Source: Candidatus Thiosymbion sp. (GTDB taxonomy: Bacteria; Pseudomonadota; Gammaproteobacteria; Chromatiales; Chromatiaceae). Taken from it: 64,000 nucleotides of DNA. The translations under genes were made by a program, and so were the position numbers. Under the pieces are notes generated by a model. The model did not search any database. It was not told where the DNA came from and was given only the letters and a program-made list of their open reading frames with translations. Positions 37,219-45,988 of the stretch are shown here, one piece after another. The stretch lies in contig JAHDND010000014.1 of the NCBI GenBank assembly GCA_018435665.1, positions 1 to 64,000 on the forward strand, read 5' to 3'. The stretch's first letter is position 1, and the number at the start of each line of letters is the position of its first letter.

Positions 37219-38280
37219 TCAATTCACCCGATGCAGGACCCATAGCCCCACCAGGGCGAAGAGCGCCACCGGCAGGGTGGCGGCCAACCAGGCCCCCAGC
37301 CCAAAATGCACCGCCAGAAAGAAAAAGGCGCGACTCACCAGATAATAGGCCAGTCCGATCATGACGCCGAGGAAGAGTCGCCCCCCCAGCCCGGTACTGC
37401 GGGCGGAACCGAAGAGGATGGGAATCGACAGTAGGATCATGGTCAGGATCAGAAAGGGGTGGACGAGCTTGGTCCACATCTCGGTCTCGTACTTCCCCGG
37501 GTCCTGGCCATTGGCGCGCATGTAACGGACATAGCGCAGCAGATCCCAGACCGGCAGGGCCTGGGGCTCCACCACCACCAGGCGCAACAGCGCCGGATTG
37601 AGTAACGACGACCAGGTGGCGCTGCCCAACGGCTGCGCCTCCACCCCCGCCTCGCTGATGCGGCTGCGGGAGATACCTTCCAGAATCCACTGGCCATCCA
37701 CATAGACGGCGCTGTCCGCGTGGGTCGCCTGGACCAGCCGTCGCTCGGCATCGACCTCGTAGATACTGATATCGCTCAGCCGGGCGCCGGGCTGAATCTC
37801 CCCGATATTGATATAGGCCCCCCCATCCCGCGCCCAGAGGCCCCGTGACGTCCGCAGGGTGACCTGACCGGACTTGAGGGCGTTGCGCCATTGCACGGCG
37901 GTCTGTTCCGCCTCGGGGGTCACCCACTCCCCCAGCGCCCAGGCCAGCACCGCCAGCACCAGCCCGGCCTTGAGGGCGGCATAGAGAATCCGGGCGATCG
38001 ACATGCCGGTGGCGCGCATGGCCACCAGTTCGGAACGACTCGCCAGGGCCCCCAGACCCACCAGGGCCCCGATCAGGGTGGCGATGGGAAAGAGGTGATA
38101 GGCATAGCGCGGCAGCCCCAGGCTGGCCACCGCCAACGCATTGGCCAGGGTGTAGCTCTCGCCCAGGTCGTCGACCTCATCGGCGAGGAGAAAAAAGGCG
38201 ATCAGGGGCAGGAGCACCGCCAGGGTCAGCAGGGTGCCACCGATCACGGCCGAGCCCAAATAACGATCCAGGATCTTCAC
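37219..38280 (-). CDS. lptG: LPS export permease LptG
   Basis: The 353-residue YjgP/YjgQ-family protein has six spans and a periplasmic beta-jellyroll, and forms the inner-membrane LptB2FG extractor with LptF. The N-terminus is typical (ILDRYLGSAVIGGTLL, SELVAMRATGMSIARIL). It starts at GTG 38280. In most relatives lptF lies immediately upstream and divergent from pepA. Here only lptG is present and pepA lies further right beyond a PHA synthase gene, so lptF must be elsewhere. Confidence 0.93.
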   Translation of the reverse strand: MKILDRYLGSAVIGGTLLTLAVLLPLIAFFLLADEVDDLGESYTLANALAVASLGLPRYAYHLFPIATLIGALVGLGALASRSELVAMRATGMSIARILYAALKAGLVLAVLAWALGEWVTPEAEQTAVQWRNALKSGQVTLRTSRGLWARDGGAYINIGEIQPGARLSDISIYEVDAERRLVQATHADSAVYVDGQWILEGISRSRISEAGVEAQPLGSATWSSLLNPALLRLVVVEPQALPVWDLLRYVRYMRANGQDPGKYETEMWTKLVHPFLILTMILLSIPILFGSARSTGLGGRLFLGVMIGLAYYLVSRAFFFLAVHFGLGAWLAATLPVALFALVGLWVLHRVN

Positions 38281-38554
38281 GCGCTGTTTCCACCCTCCGC
38301 CCAGTGCCCCGCCGATGACAGTGGCATTCTGATGGCCCGATGATCACCGCCGGCCTCAAGATAGCCGGCCCTAAGTATGCCGACCAGGGGCGGGGCTGTC
38401 ACGGCTTCCCTCCTTTCTCCCCCACCCGCACCGGGCGAAACCCCATCGGTCAGGCAATGGCATGAAGCCCTGCTGGCTATAATCCCTTGGGGCACTCCGT
38501 CAGCGGAGCCTCAAGATCCCTTCTCGCCAGCCAGGGACCCACTGGAGCAGCGCC

Positions 38555-40516
38555 ATGTCAGACTTCCCGGTCAACCCGCAGACAGTTCCCATCGATCCCC
38601 TGCCAACCCCGCCGGCGGCGCCACCAATGGCAGCCCCGCCAGCTGCCACAACAACCTCACCCGCTCATACCGCCCCGGCCGCGGGTACCGGCCTTACCCC
38701 GGGGGCCACGACAAGCGCCGTCCACCCACCCGGCCCCGGACCAGCCCTGGAGCGGAGGGCCGAGGGCATCGAACGCTCCTTCCTGGGCACGGAGATCCCC
38801 GTCACCCTCGACCGCATGGTCAACGCCAATCTGGCCCGCGCCACCGCCGGCATCTCACCGACGGTGGTGACCCTGGCCTATCTCGACTGGCTGATCCACC
38901 TGGGACTGGCGCCGGGCAAACTGGCCCTGCTGGCGGAAAAGGCCTTTCGCAAAGGCCTACGCCTCGCCCTCTACGCCGGCCGCGCCCTCCAGGACCCGGC
39001 CACCCCGCCCTGCATCGATCCACTGCCCCAGGATGCCCGCTTTTTCGCGCCGGCCTGGCAGCAATGGCCCTTCAATCTCTATTACCAGTCCTTTTTACTC
39101 ACCCAGCAATGGTGGCACATCGCCACCACCGACAACCGCGGCGTCGCCAAACAGCACGAGGCCATCGTCGCCTTCCTTACCCGCCAGGTCCTGGACCTCT
39201 TCTCCCCCGCCAACTCGCCCCTGACCAACCCGGAGATCCTCCAGGCCACCTGGCGGGAGGGCGGGCAGAATCTGCTGCGCGGCGGGGCCAACTTCCTCGC
39301 CGATCTGGAGGCGCTGATGATGGGTAACCGGCCGGACGGTCTGCGCGACTCCTTCGTGGTCGGCCGTGACCTGGCCACGACCCCCGGCCAGGTGATCTAT
39401 CGCAACGCCCTCATCGAGCTCATCCAGTATCAACCAGCCGGGGAGCGGGTCCATGCCGAACCCATCCTCATCGTCCCGGCCTGGATCATGAAGTACTACA
39501 TCCTCGACCTGTCCCCCCACAACTCCCTGATCCGCTACCTAGTCGCCCAGGGCCATACGGTCTTCACCCTCTCCTGGAAAAACCCCACCGTCGCCGATCG
39601 CGACCTGGGCCTGGAGGATTACCGCCGCCTGGGGGTCATGGCCGCCCTGGAGGCCATCGGCCAGGTGCTGCCGGGGCGGCGGGTTCATGGCGTCGGCTAT
39701 TGCCTGGGGGGGACCCTGCTGACCATCGCCGCCGCGGCCATGGCCCGTGATGGCGACGACCGCCTCTGCTCACTCACCCTGCTGGCGGCCCAGACCGACT
39801 TCACCGAGGCGGGCGAACTGCTGTTGTTCATCAACGAAAATCAGGTCGCCTTTCTCGAAGACATGATGTGGGATCAGGGCTACCTGGACGCCCAGCAGAT
39901 GGCGGGCGCCTTCCAGTTGCTGCGCTCCAACGACCTGATCTGGTCGCGCCTGATCCGCGACTACCTGCTCGGCCAGCGCCAATCCTGGAATGACCTCTCC
40001 GCCTGGAATGCCGACTCGACGCGCATGCCCTTCCGCATGCACTCGGAATACCTGCGGCAGATCTTCCTCGACAACGCCCTCGCCGTCGGCCACTACCAGG
40101 TCGAGGGCCGCCCCATCGCCATCACCGACATCCGCGTCCCCCTCTTCGCCGTCGGCACGGTCAAGGATCACGTCGCCCCCTGGCGCTCGGTCTACAAGAT
40201 CAACCTGCTGGCCGACGCCGAGGAGGTCACCTTCCTGCTCACCAGCGGCGGTCACAATGCCGGCATTGTCAGCGAGCCCGGCCACCCGCGGCGGCATTTT
40301 CAGATGGCCCGACGCACCGAGGGAGATTGCTACCTGGACCCAGATACCTGGCAGGCCCGGACCCCCCGCCAGGAGGGTTCCTGGTGGCCGGCCTGGCAGG
40401 CCTGGCTGGCGGGGCACTCGACGGCCACCCCAGTGCCCGCCCCACCGCTGGGTGCGCCGGAACGGGGTCTGCCGCCGCTTTGTCCCGCCCCGGGGACCTA
40501 TGTCCTTCAGGATTAG
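38555..40516 (+). CDS. phaC: Poly(3-hydroxyalkanoate) synthase, class I-like
   Basis: The 653-residue enzyme has a Pro/Ala-rich N-terminus and an alpha/beta-hydrolase core with the lipase-like box GYCLGG, Cys383 being the acylation nucleophile. The Asp is in VGTVKDHVAPW and the His in TSGGHNAGI. It polymerises 3-hydroxyacyl-CoA into storage granules. Length and single-chain form resemble class I synthases. Purple sulfur bacteria usually have the PhaC-PhaE class III pair, so this may be an additional synthase. No phaE, phaA or phaB adjoins it. A TATAAT at 38478-38483 lies in its upstream region. Confidence 0.92.
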   Translation: MSDFPVNPQTVPIDPLPTPPAAPPMAAPPAATTTSPAHTAPAAGTGLTPGATTSAVHPPGPGPALERRAEGIERSFLGTEIPVTLDRMVNANLARATAGISPTVVTLAYLDWLIHLGLAPGKLALLAEKAFRKGLRLALYAGRALQDPATPPCIDPLPQDARFFAPAWQQWPFNLYYQSFLLTQQWWHIATTDNRGVAKQHEAIVAFLTRQVLDLFSPANSPLTNPEILQATWREGGQNLLRGGANFLADLEALMMGNRPDGLRDSFVVGRDLATTPGQVIYRNALIELIQYQPAGERVHAEPILIVPAWIMKYYILDLSPHNSLIRYLVAQGHTVFTLSWKNPTVADRDLGLEDYRRLGVMAALEAIGQVLPGRRVHGVGYCLGGTLLTIAAAAMARDGDDRLCSLTLLAAQTDFTEAGELLLFINENQVAFLEDMMWDQGYLDAQQMAGAFQLLRSNDLIWSRLIRDYLLGQRQSWNDLSAWNADSTRMPFRMHSEYLRQIFLDNALAVGHYQVEGRPIAITDIRVPLFAVGTVKDHVAPWRSVYKINLLADAEEVTFLLTSGGHNAGIVSEPGHPRRHFQMARRTEGDCYLDPDTWQARTPRQEGSWWPAWQAWLAGHSTATPVPAPPLGAPERGLPPLCPAPGTYVLQD

Positions 40517-40701
40517 TGGCATGGACTTGAGGTGTCCCCCAGCGGGTTTGGCGCGAGGTTACGCCCTGATTGACATCGACGGGAACATCGGTGATTTTGC
40601 GGAGCTGAAAAACCAAATGTCCGATTGATTTGCTTACCAGCTACCCGCCCCGGCAACGGCTACGCCCAACGGTCAGACCCTGGTAAAATGAGGCCCATCC
40701 C

Positions 40702-42198
40702 ATGGAATTGAGCATCAAAAGCGGTGACCTGGCGACCCGCAAGACCCCCTGTCTCCTCCTCGGCGTCCTTGGGGAACGCCAGCTCACTGCACCCGCCCAG
40801 TCCATCGACGCCGCCAGCGGTGGCTACCTGACCCGGATTCTCGATCGCGGCGATCTCGAGGCCGAGGCCGGCCGCACCCTCCTGCTTCACGAGGTCCCGG
40901 GGCTGAAGGCCGAGCGCGTCCTGCTCGTCGGCCTGGGACCCCAGGACAAATACGACCGCAAGGCCTATCTCAAGGCCCTGGCCGCCGCCAGCGGCCGCCT
41001 CCAGGAGATCCGGGTCAAGGAGGCCCTGACCACCCTCGCCGCCAGTGCCCCCCCGGCCCTGGACCCCGCCCTGGCCCTGCGGGATGCCGTCACCACCGCC
41101 CTGGACAGGGGCTACCGCTACGACCGCACCAAGAGCGAGAAAAAACCGCCCTTCACCCTCCAGGCGCTGCACCTCTGGATCGGTGACGAGGACCGGAAGC
41201 CCCGGGCCAGGGAGGCCCTGCGCCAGGGCCAGGCCCTGGCCGCCGGGGTCAGCCTGGCCAAAGAGCTCGGCAATCTCCCCGGTAACCTCTGCACCCCGAC
41301 CTATCTCGCCGACCAGGCCCGGGACCTGGCCCAGGCCTTCCCCGCCCTTAAGGTCGAGGTCCTGGACGAGGACGCCATGGCCAAGCTGGGCATGGGCGCC
41401 CTCCTCTCCGTCTCCCGCGGCAGTCGCCAGCCCGCCAAGCTCATCGTCATGAGCTACCGCGGCGGCAAGAAGGACGCCAAGCCCCTGGCCCTGGTGGGCA
41501 AGGGTCTCACCTTCGATGCCGGTGGCATCAGCCTTAAGCCCGGCCCGGACATGGACCAGATGAAGTTCGACATGTGCGGCGCCGCCAGCGTCCTCGGCGC
41601 CCTGCGCGCCACCCTGGAGCTCAAGCTGCCCCTGAATCTCATCGGCGTCATCCCCGCCAGCGAGAACCTGCCCGACGGCGCCGCCAACAAGCCGGGCGAC
41701 ATCGTCACCAGCCTCTCCGGTCAGACCATCGAGATCCTCAACACCGACGCCGAGGGTCGCCTCCTCCTCTGCGACGCCCTCACCTACTGCGAGCGCTTCG
41801 AACCCGCCGTCGTCGTCGACATCGCCACCCTCACCGGCGCCTGCGCCATTGCCCTGGGCAAGGTCGCCTCCGGCCTCTTCACCGCCGACGAAGGCCTGGC
41901 CACCGAGCTGCTGGCCGCCGGCGAGCGCTCCGGTGACCGCGCCTGGCGCCTGCCCGTCTGGGACGACTACCAGGCCCTCCTCGACAGCAACTTCGCCGAC
42001 ATGGCCAACGTCGGTCCCCGGGAAGGCGGGGCCATCTCCGCCGCCTGCTTCCTCTCCCGCTACACCAAAAAATATCCCTGGGCCCACCTGGACATCGCCG
42101 GCACCGCCTGGCTCACCGGCAAGGAAAAGGGCGGCACGGGCCGGCCGGTGCCCCTGCTGGTGGAATTCCTGATCCAGCGCGCCGGCTTGGCGGGTTGA
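40702..42198 (+). CDS. pepA: Leucyl aminopeptidase (M17)
   Basis: The 498-residue enzyme shows the M17 signature NTDAEGRLLLCDAL and metal ligands in VGKGLTFDAGGISLKP (Lys and Asp). It removes N-terminal residues; in E. coli it also serves as a DNA-binding accessory factor. TGAGG lies upstream of the ATG. Next comes holC, the usual order. Confidence 0.97.
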   Translation: MELSIKSGDLATRKTPCLLLGVLGERQLTAPAQSIDAASGGYLTRILDRGDLEAEAGRTLLLHEVPGLKAERVLLVGLGPQDKYDRKAYLKALAAASGRLQEIRVKEALTTLAASAPPALDPALALRDAVTTALDRGYRYDRTKSEKKPPFTLQALHLWIGDEDRKPRAREALRQGQALAAGVSLAKELGNLPGNLCTPTYLADQARDLAQAFPALKVEVLDEDAMAKLGMGALLSVSRGSRQPAKLIVMSYRGGKKDAKPLALVGKGLTFDAGGISLKPGPDMDQMKFDMCGAASVLGALRATLELKLPLNLIGVIPASENLPDGAANKPGDIVTSLSGQTIEILNTDAEGRLLLCDALTYCERFEPAVVVDIATLTGACAIALGKVASGLFTADEGLATELLAAGERSGDRAWRLPVWDDYQALLDSNFADMANVGPREGGAISAACFLSRYTKKYPWAHLDIAGTAWLTGKEKGGTGRPVPLLVEFLIQRAGLAG

Positions 42199-42323
42199 GC
42201 GCTTGTGAATCATTCCGCTTCCGCTCAACCACAGACGTGCTATCACGTTGCTATTGAAGATTGCCAGATGCTTGAGCAGGAGTTATTTCCGCCGCCTCTC
42301 AGGCCAGACCGGGGACGGTCGGC

Positions 42324-42785
42324 ATGACCCGAATCGACTTCTATTCCCTGGAGCCCGGCAGCCATGGCGACCGCCTCCTACTCACCTGCCGGCTGGTGGA
42401 ACGCATCCACCAGCTTGGCCAGGACGGCCAGTCCGGCCCGGGCGGCCGCCCCCCACGCATTCACATCCAGCTCTCCGACCCCGTCCAGGCGGAGCACCTG
42501 GACCGCCTGCTGTGGACCTACGACGACCAGAGCTTCCTGCCCCACGGCCGTCTCGGCCAGACCGACCCGGACCTGACCCCCATCCTCATCGGCGCGGAGC
42601 CCCTGCCCGACCATGACCAGGTCCTGATCAACCTCGACCCCGCCGTCCCCCCCGCCTTCGCCCGCTTCGAGCGCCTGTGCGAACCCCTGGACCCGGACCC
42701 CGCCGTCACCGCCGCCGGTCGCGAGCGCTACCGCTATTACCGCGACCGGGGCTATCCCCTTCACCACCACAAGATCCACCTCTGA
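42324..42785 (+). CDS. holC: DNA polymerase III subunit chi
   Basis: The 153-residue chi subunit links the clamp loader to SSB. Start MTRIDFYSL and the block LDRLLWTYDDQSFLPHG are characteristic. It follows pepA as in other gammaproteobacteria, but valS, usually next, is absent. Confidence 0.93.
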   Translation: MTRIDFYSLEPGSHGDRLLLTCRLVERIHQLGQDGQSGPGGRPPRIHIQLSDPVQAEHLDRLLWTYDDQSFLPHGRLGQTDPDLTPILIGAEPLPDHDQVLINLDPAVPPAFARFERLCEPLDPDPAVTAAGRERYRYYRDRGYPLHHHKIHL

Positions 42786-42943
42786 TCCCCAGCGGCCCCA
42801 GGGATTTCGGCACGCTATCGACTGCGGCGCTCAGATTACTTCGCGTGGCAGCACGCGCAAGACCAGGCTTGATTCGATCAAAAGGCTATACAATCCCGAT
42901 AGCCAAAACCACCAGCCACAATTGGCCTCCCCAGTCCACGCCC

Positions 42944-43560
42944 ATGATCGACCTGCACTGCCACATGCTGCCGGGTATCGACGATGGCCCCCCGGACCTC
43001 GCCACCGCGCTGGAGATGGCCCGGATCGCCGTCGCCGACGGCATCAGCCTGACCGCCTGCACCCCGCACATCTATCCCGGCCTGTACAACAACGAGGCCG
43101 ACCGGATTCTCGCCGCCGCCGCGGCCTTTCGCCTGCAACTCCAGGAGGCCGGCATTCCCCTAGCGATTACCATCGGCGCCGACATCCAAATCGTGCCCGA
43201 GCTTTTGGACGGTTTAACCTCCGGGCGCTTTCCCACCATGCACGGCTCGCGCTATTTCCTCTTCGAACCGCCCCATCACACGGTCCCCCCCGCTTTCAGG
43301 ACCTCATCTTCAATGTCCTGGCGGCCGGCTACGTGCCCGTCATCACCCACCCGGAACGGCTGACCTGGGTGGATGACCCGCACTACCCCTGGTTCGTCGA
43401 CGCCGCCCAGCAAGGCGCCTGGATTCAAGTCACGGCTGGCGCCCTCACGGGGCGTTTTGGCTCCCCGGCCCAATACTGGGCCGAGCGCTTCCTCGATGAG
43501 GGCCTGGTGCATATTCTGGCGACGGACGCCCATCCCCACCTATCCCCGGTAGGCCAATGA
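42944..43560 (+). pseudogene. CpsB/CapC-type tyrosine phosphatase (PHP fold), frameshifted and truncated
   Basis: The first frame begins MIDLHCHMLPGIDDGPPDL, with the H-x-H metal site, and continues to FEPPHHTVPP. Then a frame change in a run of seven C (about 43285-43291) switches to RFQDLIFNVLAAGYVPVITHPERL in the next frame (quoted in part). One extra C would restore one frame. The C-terminus stops at ATDAHPHLSPVGQ, where intact relatives continue. In intact members the enzyme controls exopolysaccharide chain assembly by dephosphorylating a Wzc-type kinase. A sequencing error in the C-run is possible, but the C-terminal loss is independent. Confidence 0.8.
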
Positions 43561-43573
43561 GCCGACCGCGCCA

Positions 43574-44143
43574 GTGCTGACGGTCGTCCTGCGGCAGGTC
43601 CAGCCGGACTGGCTGGCGCGGGAGCCGGACAACCCCTATGTGGCGGTCTTCGCCCCGCTGCTGATCGCGGATGACGCCGACCTGCGCGCCCGGGCGCCGG
43701 CCCTGTGGCGCACGGTGTGGGAGGCGCCGCTGACGACCGAGGTGCGCGACATCCTGACCCAAGTCCTGGAATTTTGGTTTTTCGAGCGATTTCGCGGCCT
43801 GACCGCGAAGGAGGTTTGGGCGATGTTGAATGTGATCACGCCGATTCAGGAGACCAAGGCCTATCAGTCGATCTTTGCCGAGGGCAAAGTCGAGGGCAAG
43901 GCCGAGGGTAAGGCCGATGATCTCAAGCGCCTGCTACGGCGGCGTTTCAACGCGATGCCCGCCTGGGCGACGCAACGCATCGACGCCGCGTCAATCGTGG
44001 GCGGTCCTGCGGGGCTGGGGGCGGGGTGGGCGCTGACGTGGAAGAAGCTGTCCAAGGTGCCGAAGTTTTTGGTGCGGAGATTTAGCTGGCCTGAGGGCGC
44101 GGTAATGCTGACCTTAATCGCTTCTGTTTTGACTTTATTTTGA
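43574..44143 (+). pseudogene. Rpn/DUF2887-like nuclease-family fragment
   Basis: The 189-codon frame (GTG at 43574) contains EVRDILTQVLEFWFFERF and IFAEGKVEGKAEGKADDL followed by LKRLLRRRFNAMPAWATQRIDAA (quoted in part), the C-terminal half of recombination-promoting-nuclease-like proteins. The N-terminal catalytic half is absent and the last about 50 codons do not look like the family. It abuts the truncated phosphatase directly. It is probably a fragment of a longer gene joined by deletion. Confidence 0.65.
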
Positions 44144-44168
44144 AGCGAATCCGGCATACATTCGCTTC
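44142..44168. promoter_or_regulatory. Perfect palindrome abutting the Fic start codon
   Basis: GAAGCGAAT (44142-44150) and ATTCGCTTC (44160-44168) are a perfect 9-bp inverted repeat with a 9-base spacer. They end directly before the ATG at 44169. The position suggests an operator or a start-site-occluding mRNA hairpin. Confidence 0.6.
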
Positions 44169-44801
44169 ATGTGGACTTGGCAACATCCAGAGTGGCCGAA
44201 CTTCCGTTACGACGCGGAGGCATGTCGGTCGCAAGTCGATACCTTTCGTTTAAAATCCGAGCGTCTGATGGGTCGCATGGAGGCACTGCCCGCGGACCTG
44301 CACACGGATGCGGTGATTGGCCTGATGCTGTCCGAGGCGATCAAGACCAGCGCGATCGAGGGTGAATCGCTGGATCGGGACTCGGTTCGTGCCTCGCTCC
44401 TGCAACTGATGGCACAGGATACGGTTGCGCCCCGGCATCAGGACGAGAAGGCGGCGGGGGCGGCGGCCCTGATGGTGGACGTGCGCCAGCATTGGGCCGA
44501 ACCGCTGGATGATGCCCTGCTGGGTCGCTGGCAGTCGATGGTGGTGGTCCATCAACCGCTGAGCCTGGTGATGCGCGGCCTGTATCGCAATGCGCCGGAG
44601 CCGATGCGAATTGTCAGCGGGGTTTATGGCCGACAGCGCATCGATTATGAGGCGCCGCCGGCAGCGCGGGTCTACGAGGAGATGGGCCGGCTGCTGGATT
44701 GGTACAACCCGACCCGCGCCCGGGCGCGCCTGGGCTGGTGGCGCTGGCCATATGACCGAAGAGGGGAAATCGTCGGGACACTATCTTGCTGTCTGAACTG
44801 A
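44169..44801 (+). pseudogene. Fic-family protein, truncated before the catalytic motif
   Basis: The 210-codon frame starts with the N-terminal region of Fic proteins with a DUF4172-type extension (WQHPEWPNFRYD). It contains the inhibitory-helix motif SAIEGE in TSAIEGESL. It runs to RLLDWYNPTRA and then becomes unrelated sequence to a stop. The HPFxxGNGR catalytic loop needed for AMP transfer is missing. So only the regulatory half remains, which ends 2 bases from the convergent ychF gene. Confidence 0.78.
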
Positions 44802-44803
44802 AG

Positions 44804-45895
44804 TCAGACGTTAAAGCGAAAGTGGACCACGTCTCCATCCTTGACAACGTACTCCTTGCCCTCCGAACGCAGCTTGCCGGCCTCCCGGGCGCCCTGCTCG
44901 CCCTTGCAGGCGATGAAGTCGTCATAGGCGATGACCTCGGCGCGGATGAAGCCACGCTCGAAGTCGGAATGGATAACCCCGGCGGCCTGGGGGGCCCGTG
45001 ACTCCCGGGGGATGGTCCAGGCGCGCACCTCCTTGGGACCGGCGGTGAAGTAGGTCTCCAGGCCCAGCAGCTTATAACCGGCACGCACCACCCGGTTGAG
45101 CCCCGGCTCGTCGAGACCCAGGTCGGCGAGGAACAGGGCGCGCTCGTCGGCCTCCAGTTCCACGATCTCGGCCTCGATGGCGGCGCAGACCGGCACCACT
45201 TCCGCGCCCTCCGCCGCCGCCAGCTCCCGGACCGCGTCCAGGAAGGGATTGTCCTGGAAGCCGTCCTCGGCCACGTTGGCGATGTACAGGGCGGGCTTGG
45301 CGGTCAGCAGGAAGATATCCCGCAGTTCCTGAGTTTCTTCCGCGTTCAGGCCCATGGCGCGCACCGGCCGGCCGGTGTCGAGCTGGTCCCGGACCCCCTC
45401 CAGCAATTCCTTGCGGAACAGGATTTTCTTGTCGCCGGTCTTGGCCTGCCGGGTGGCCCGGTCCAGGGCCTTTTCCACCGACTCCAGGTCCGCCAGGGCC
45501 AGTTCCGTATTGATGACCTCGATGTCACCCACGGGGTCGATCTTTCCGGCGACGTGGACCACGTCGTCGTTCTCGAAGCAGCGCACCACATGGGCGATGG
45601 CGTCGGTCTCGCGGATATTGGCCAGAAACTTGTTGCCCAGCCCCTCGCCCCGGCTCGCCCCCGCCACCAGACCGGCGATGTCGACGAACTGCATGCTGGT
45701 GGGGATGATGGCCTTGGGCTTGACGATGGCGGCGATGGCGTCCAGGCGCGGGTCCGGGAGGGGCACCACGCCCACATTGGGGTCGATGGTGCAAAAGGGA
45801 TAGTTCTCCGCCGCGATGGCGGCCTTGGTCAAGGCGTTGAAGAGGGTGGACTTGCCGACGTTGGGCAGGCCCACGATGCCGCATTTGAAACCCAT
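44804..45895 (-). CDS. ychF: Redox-regulated ATPase YchF
   Basis: The 363-residue Obg-related P-loop protein binds ribosomes and hydrolyses ATP. It has G1 GLPNVGKST (residues 8-16), the NxxE-type specificity region replacing NKxD (YIANVAEDG), and a C-terminal TGS domain (HFRFNV end). The ATG at 45895 gives the exact family length. The usual neighbour pth is absent. Confidence 0.96.
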   Translation of the reverse strand: MGFKCGIVGLPNVGKSTLFNALTKAAIAAENYPFCTIDPNVGVVPLPDPRLDAIAAIVKPKAIIPTSMQFVDIAGLVAGASRGEGLGNKFLANIRETDAIAHVVRCFENDDVVHVAGKIDPVGDIEVINTELALADLESVEKALDRATRQAKTGDKKILFRKELLEGVRDQLDTGRPVRAMGLNAEETQELRDIFLLTAKPALYIANVAEDGFQDNPFLDAVRELAAAEGAEVVPVCAAIEAEIVELEADERALFLADLGLDEPGLNRVVRAGYKLLGLETYFTAGPKEVRAWTIPRESRAPQAAGVIHSDFERGFIRAEVIAYDDFIACKGEQGAREAGKLRSEGKEYVVKDGDVVHFRFNV

Positions 45896-45988
45896 GGCGA
45901 TGACTGGCTGATTTTCAGAGGGTAAGGGGTAGGAGGCGGAAACCGCCGGTTCCCCGGGGTCGGGCAACCGGCGGCCTGAAGGCAAGCT

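Noticed and set aside
40521..40628. 35-codon frame after the PHA synthase gene
   Set aside because: Opens with MDLRCPPAGL and ends NQMSD, but has no ribosome site or recognisable relation; probably chance.
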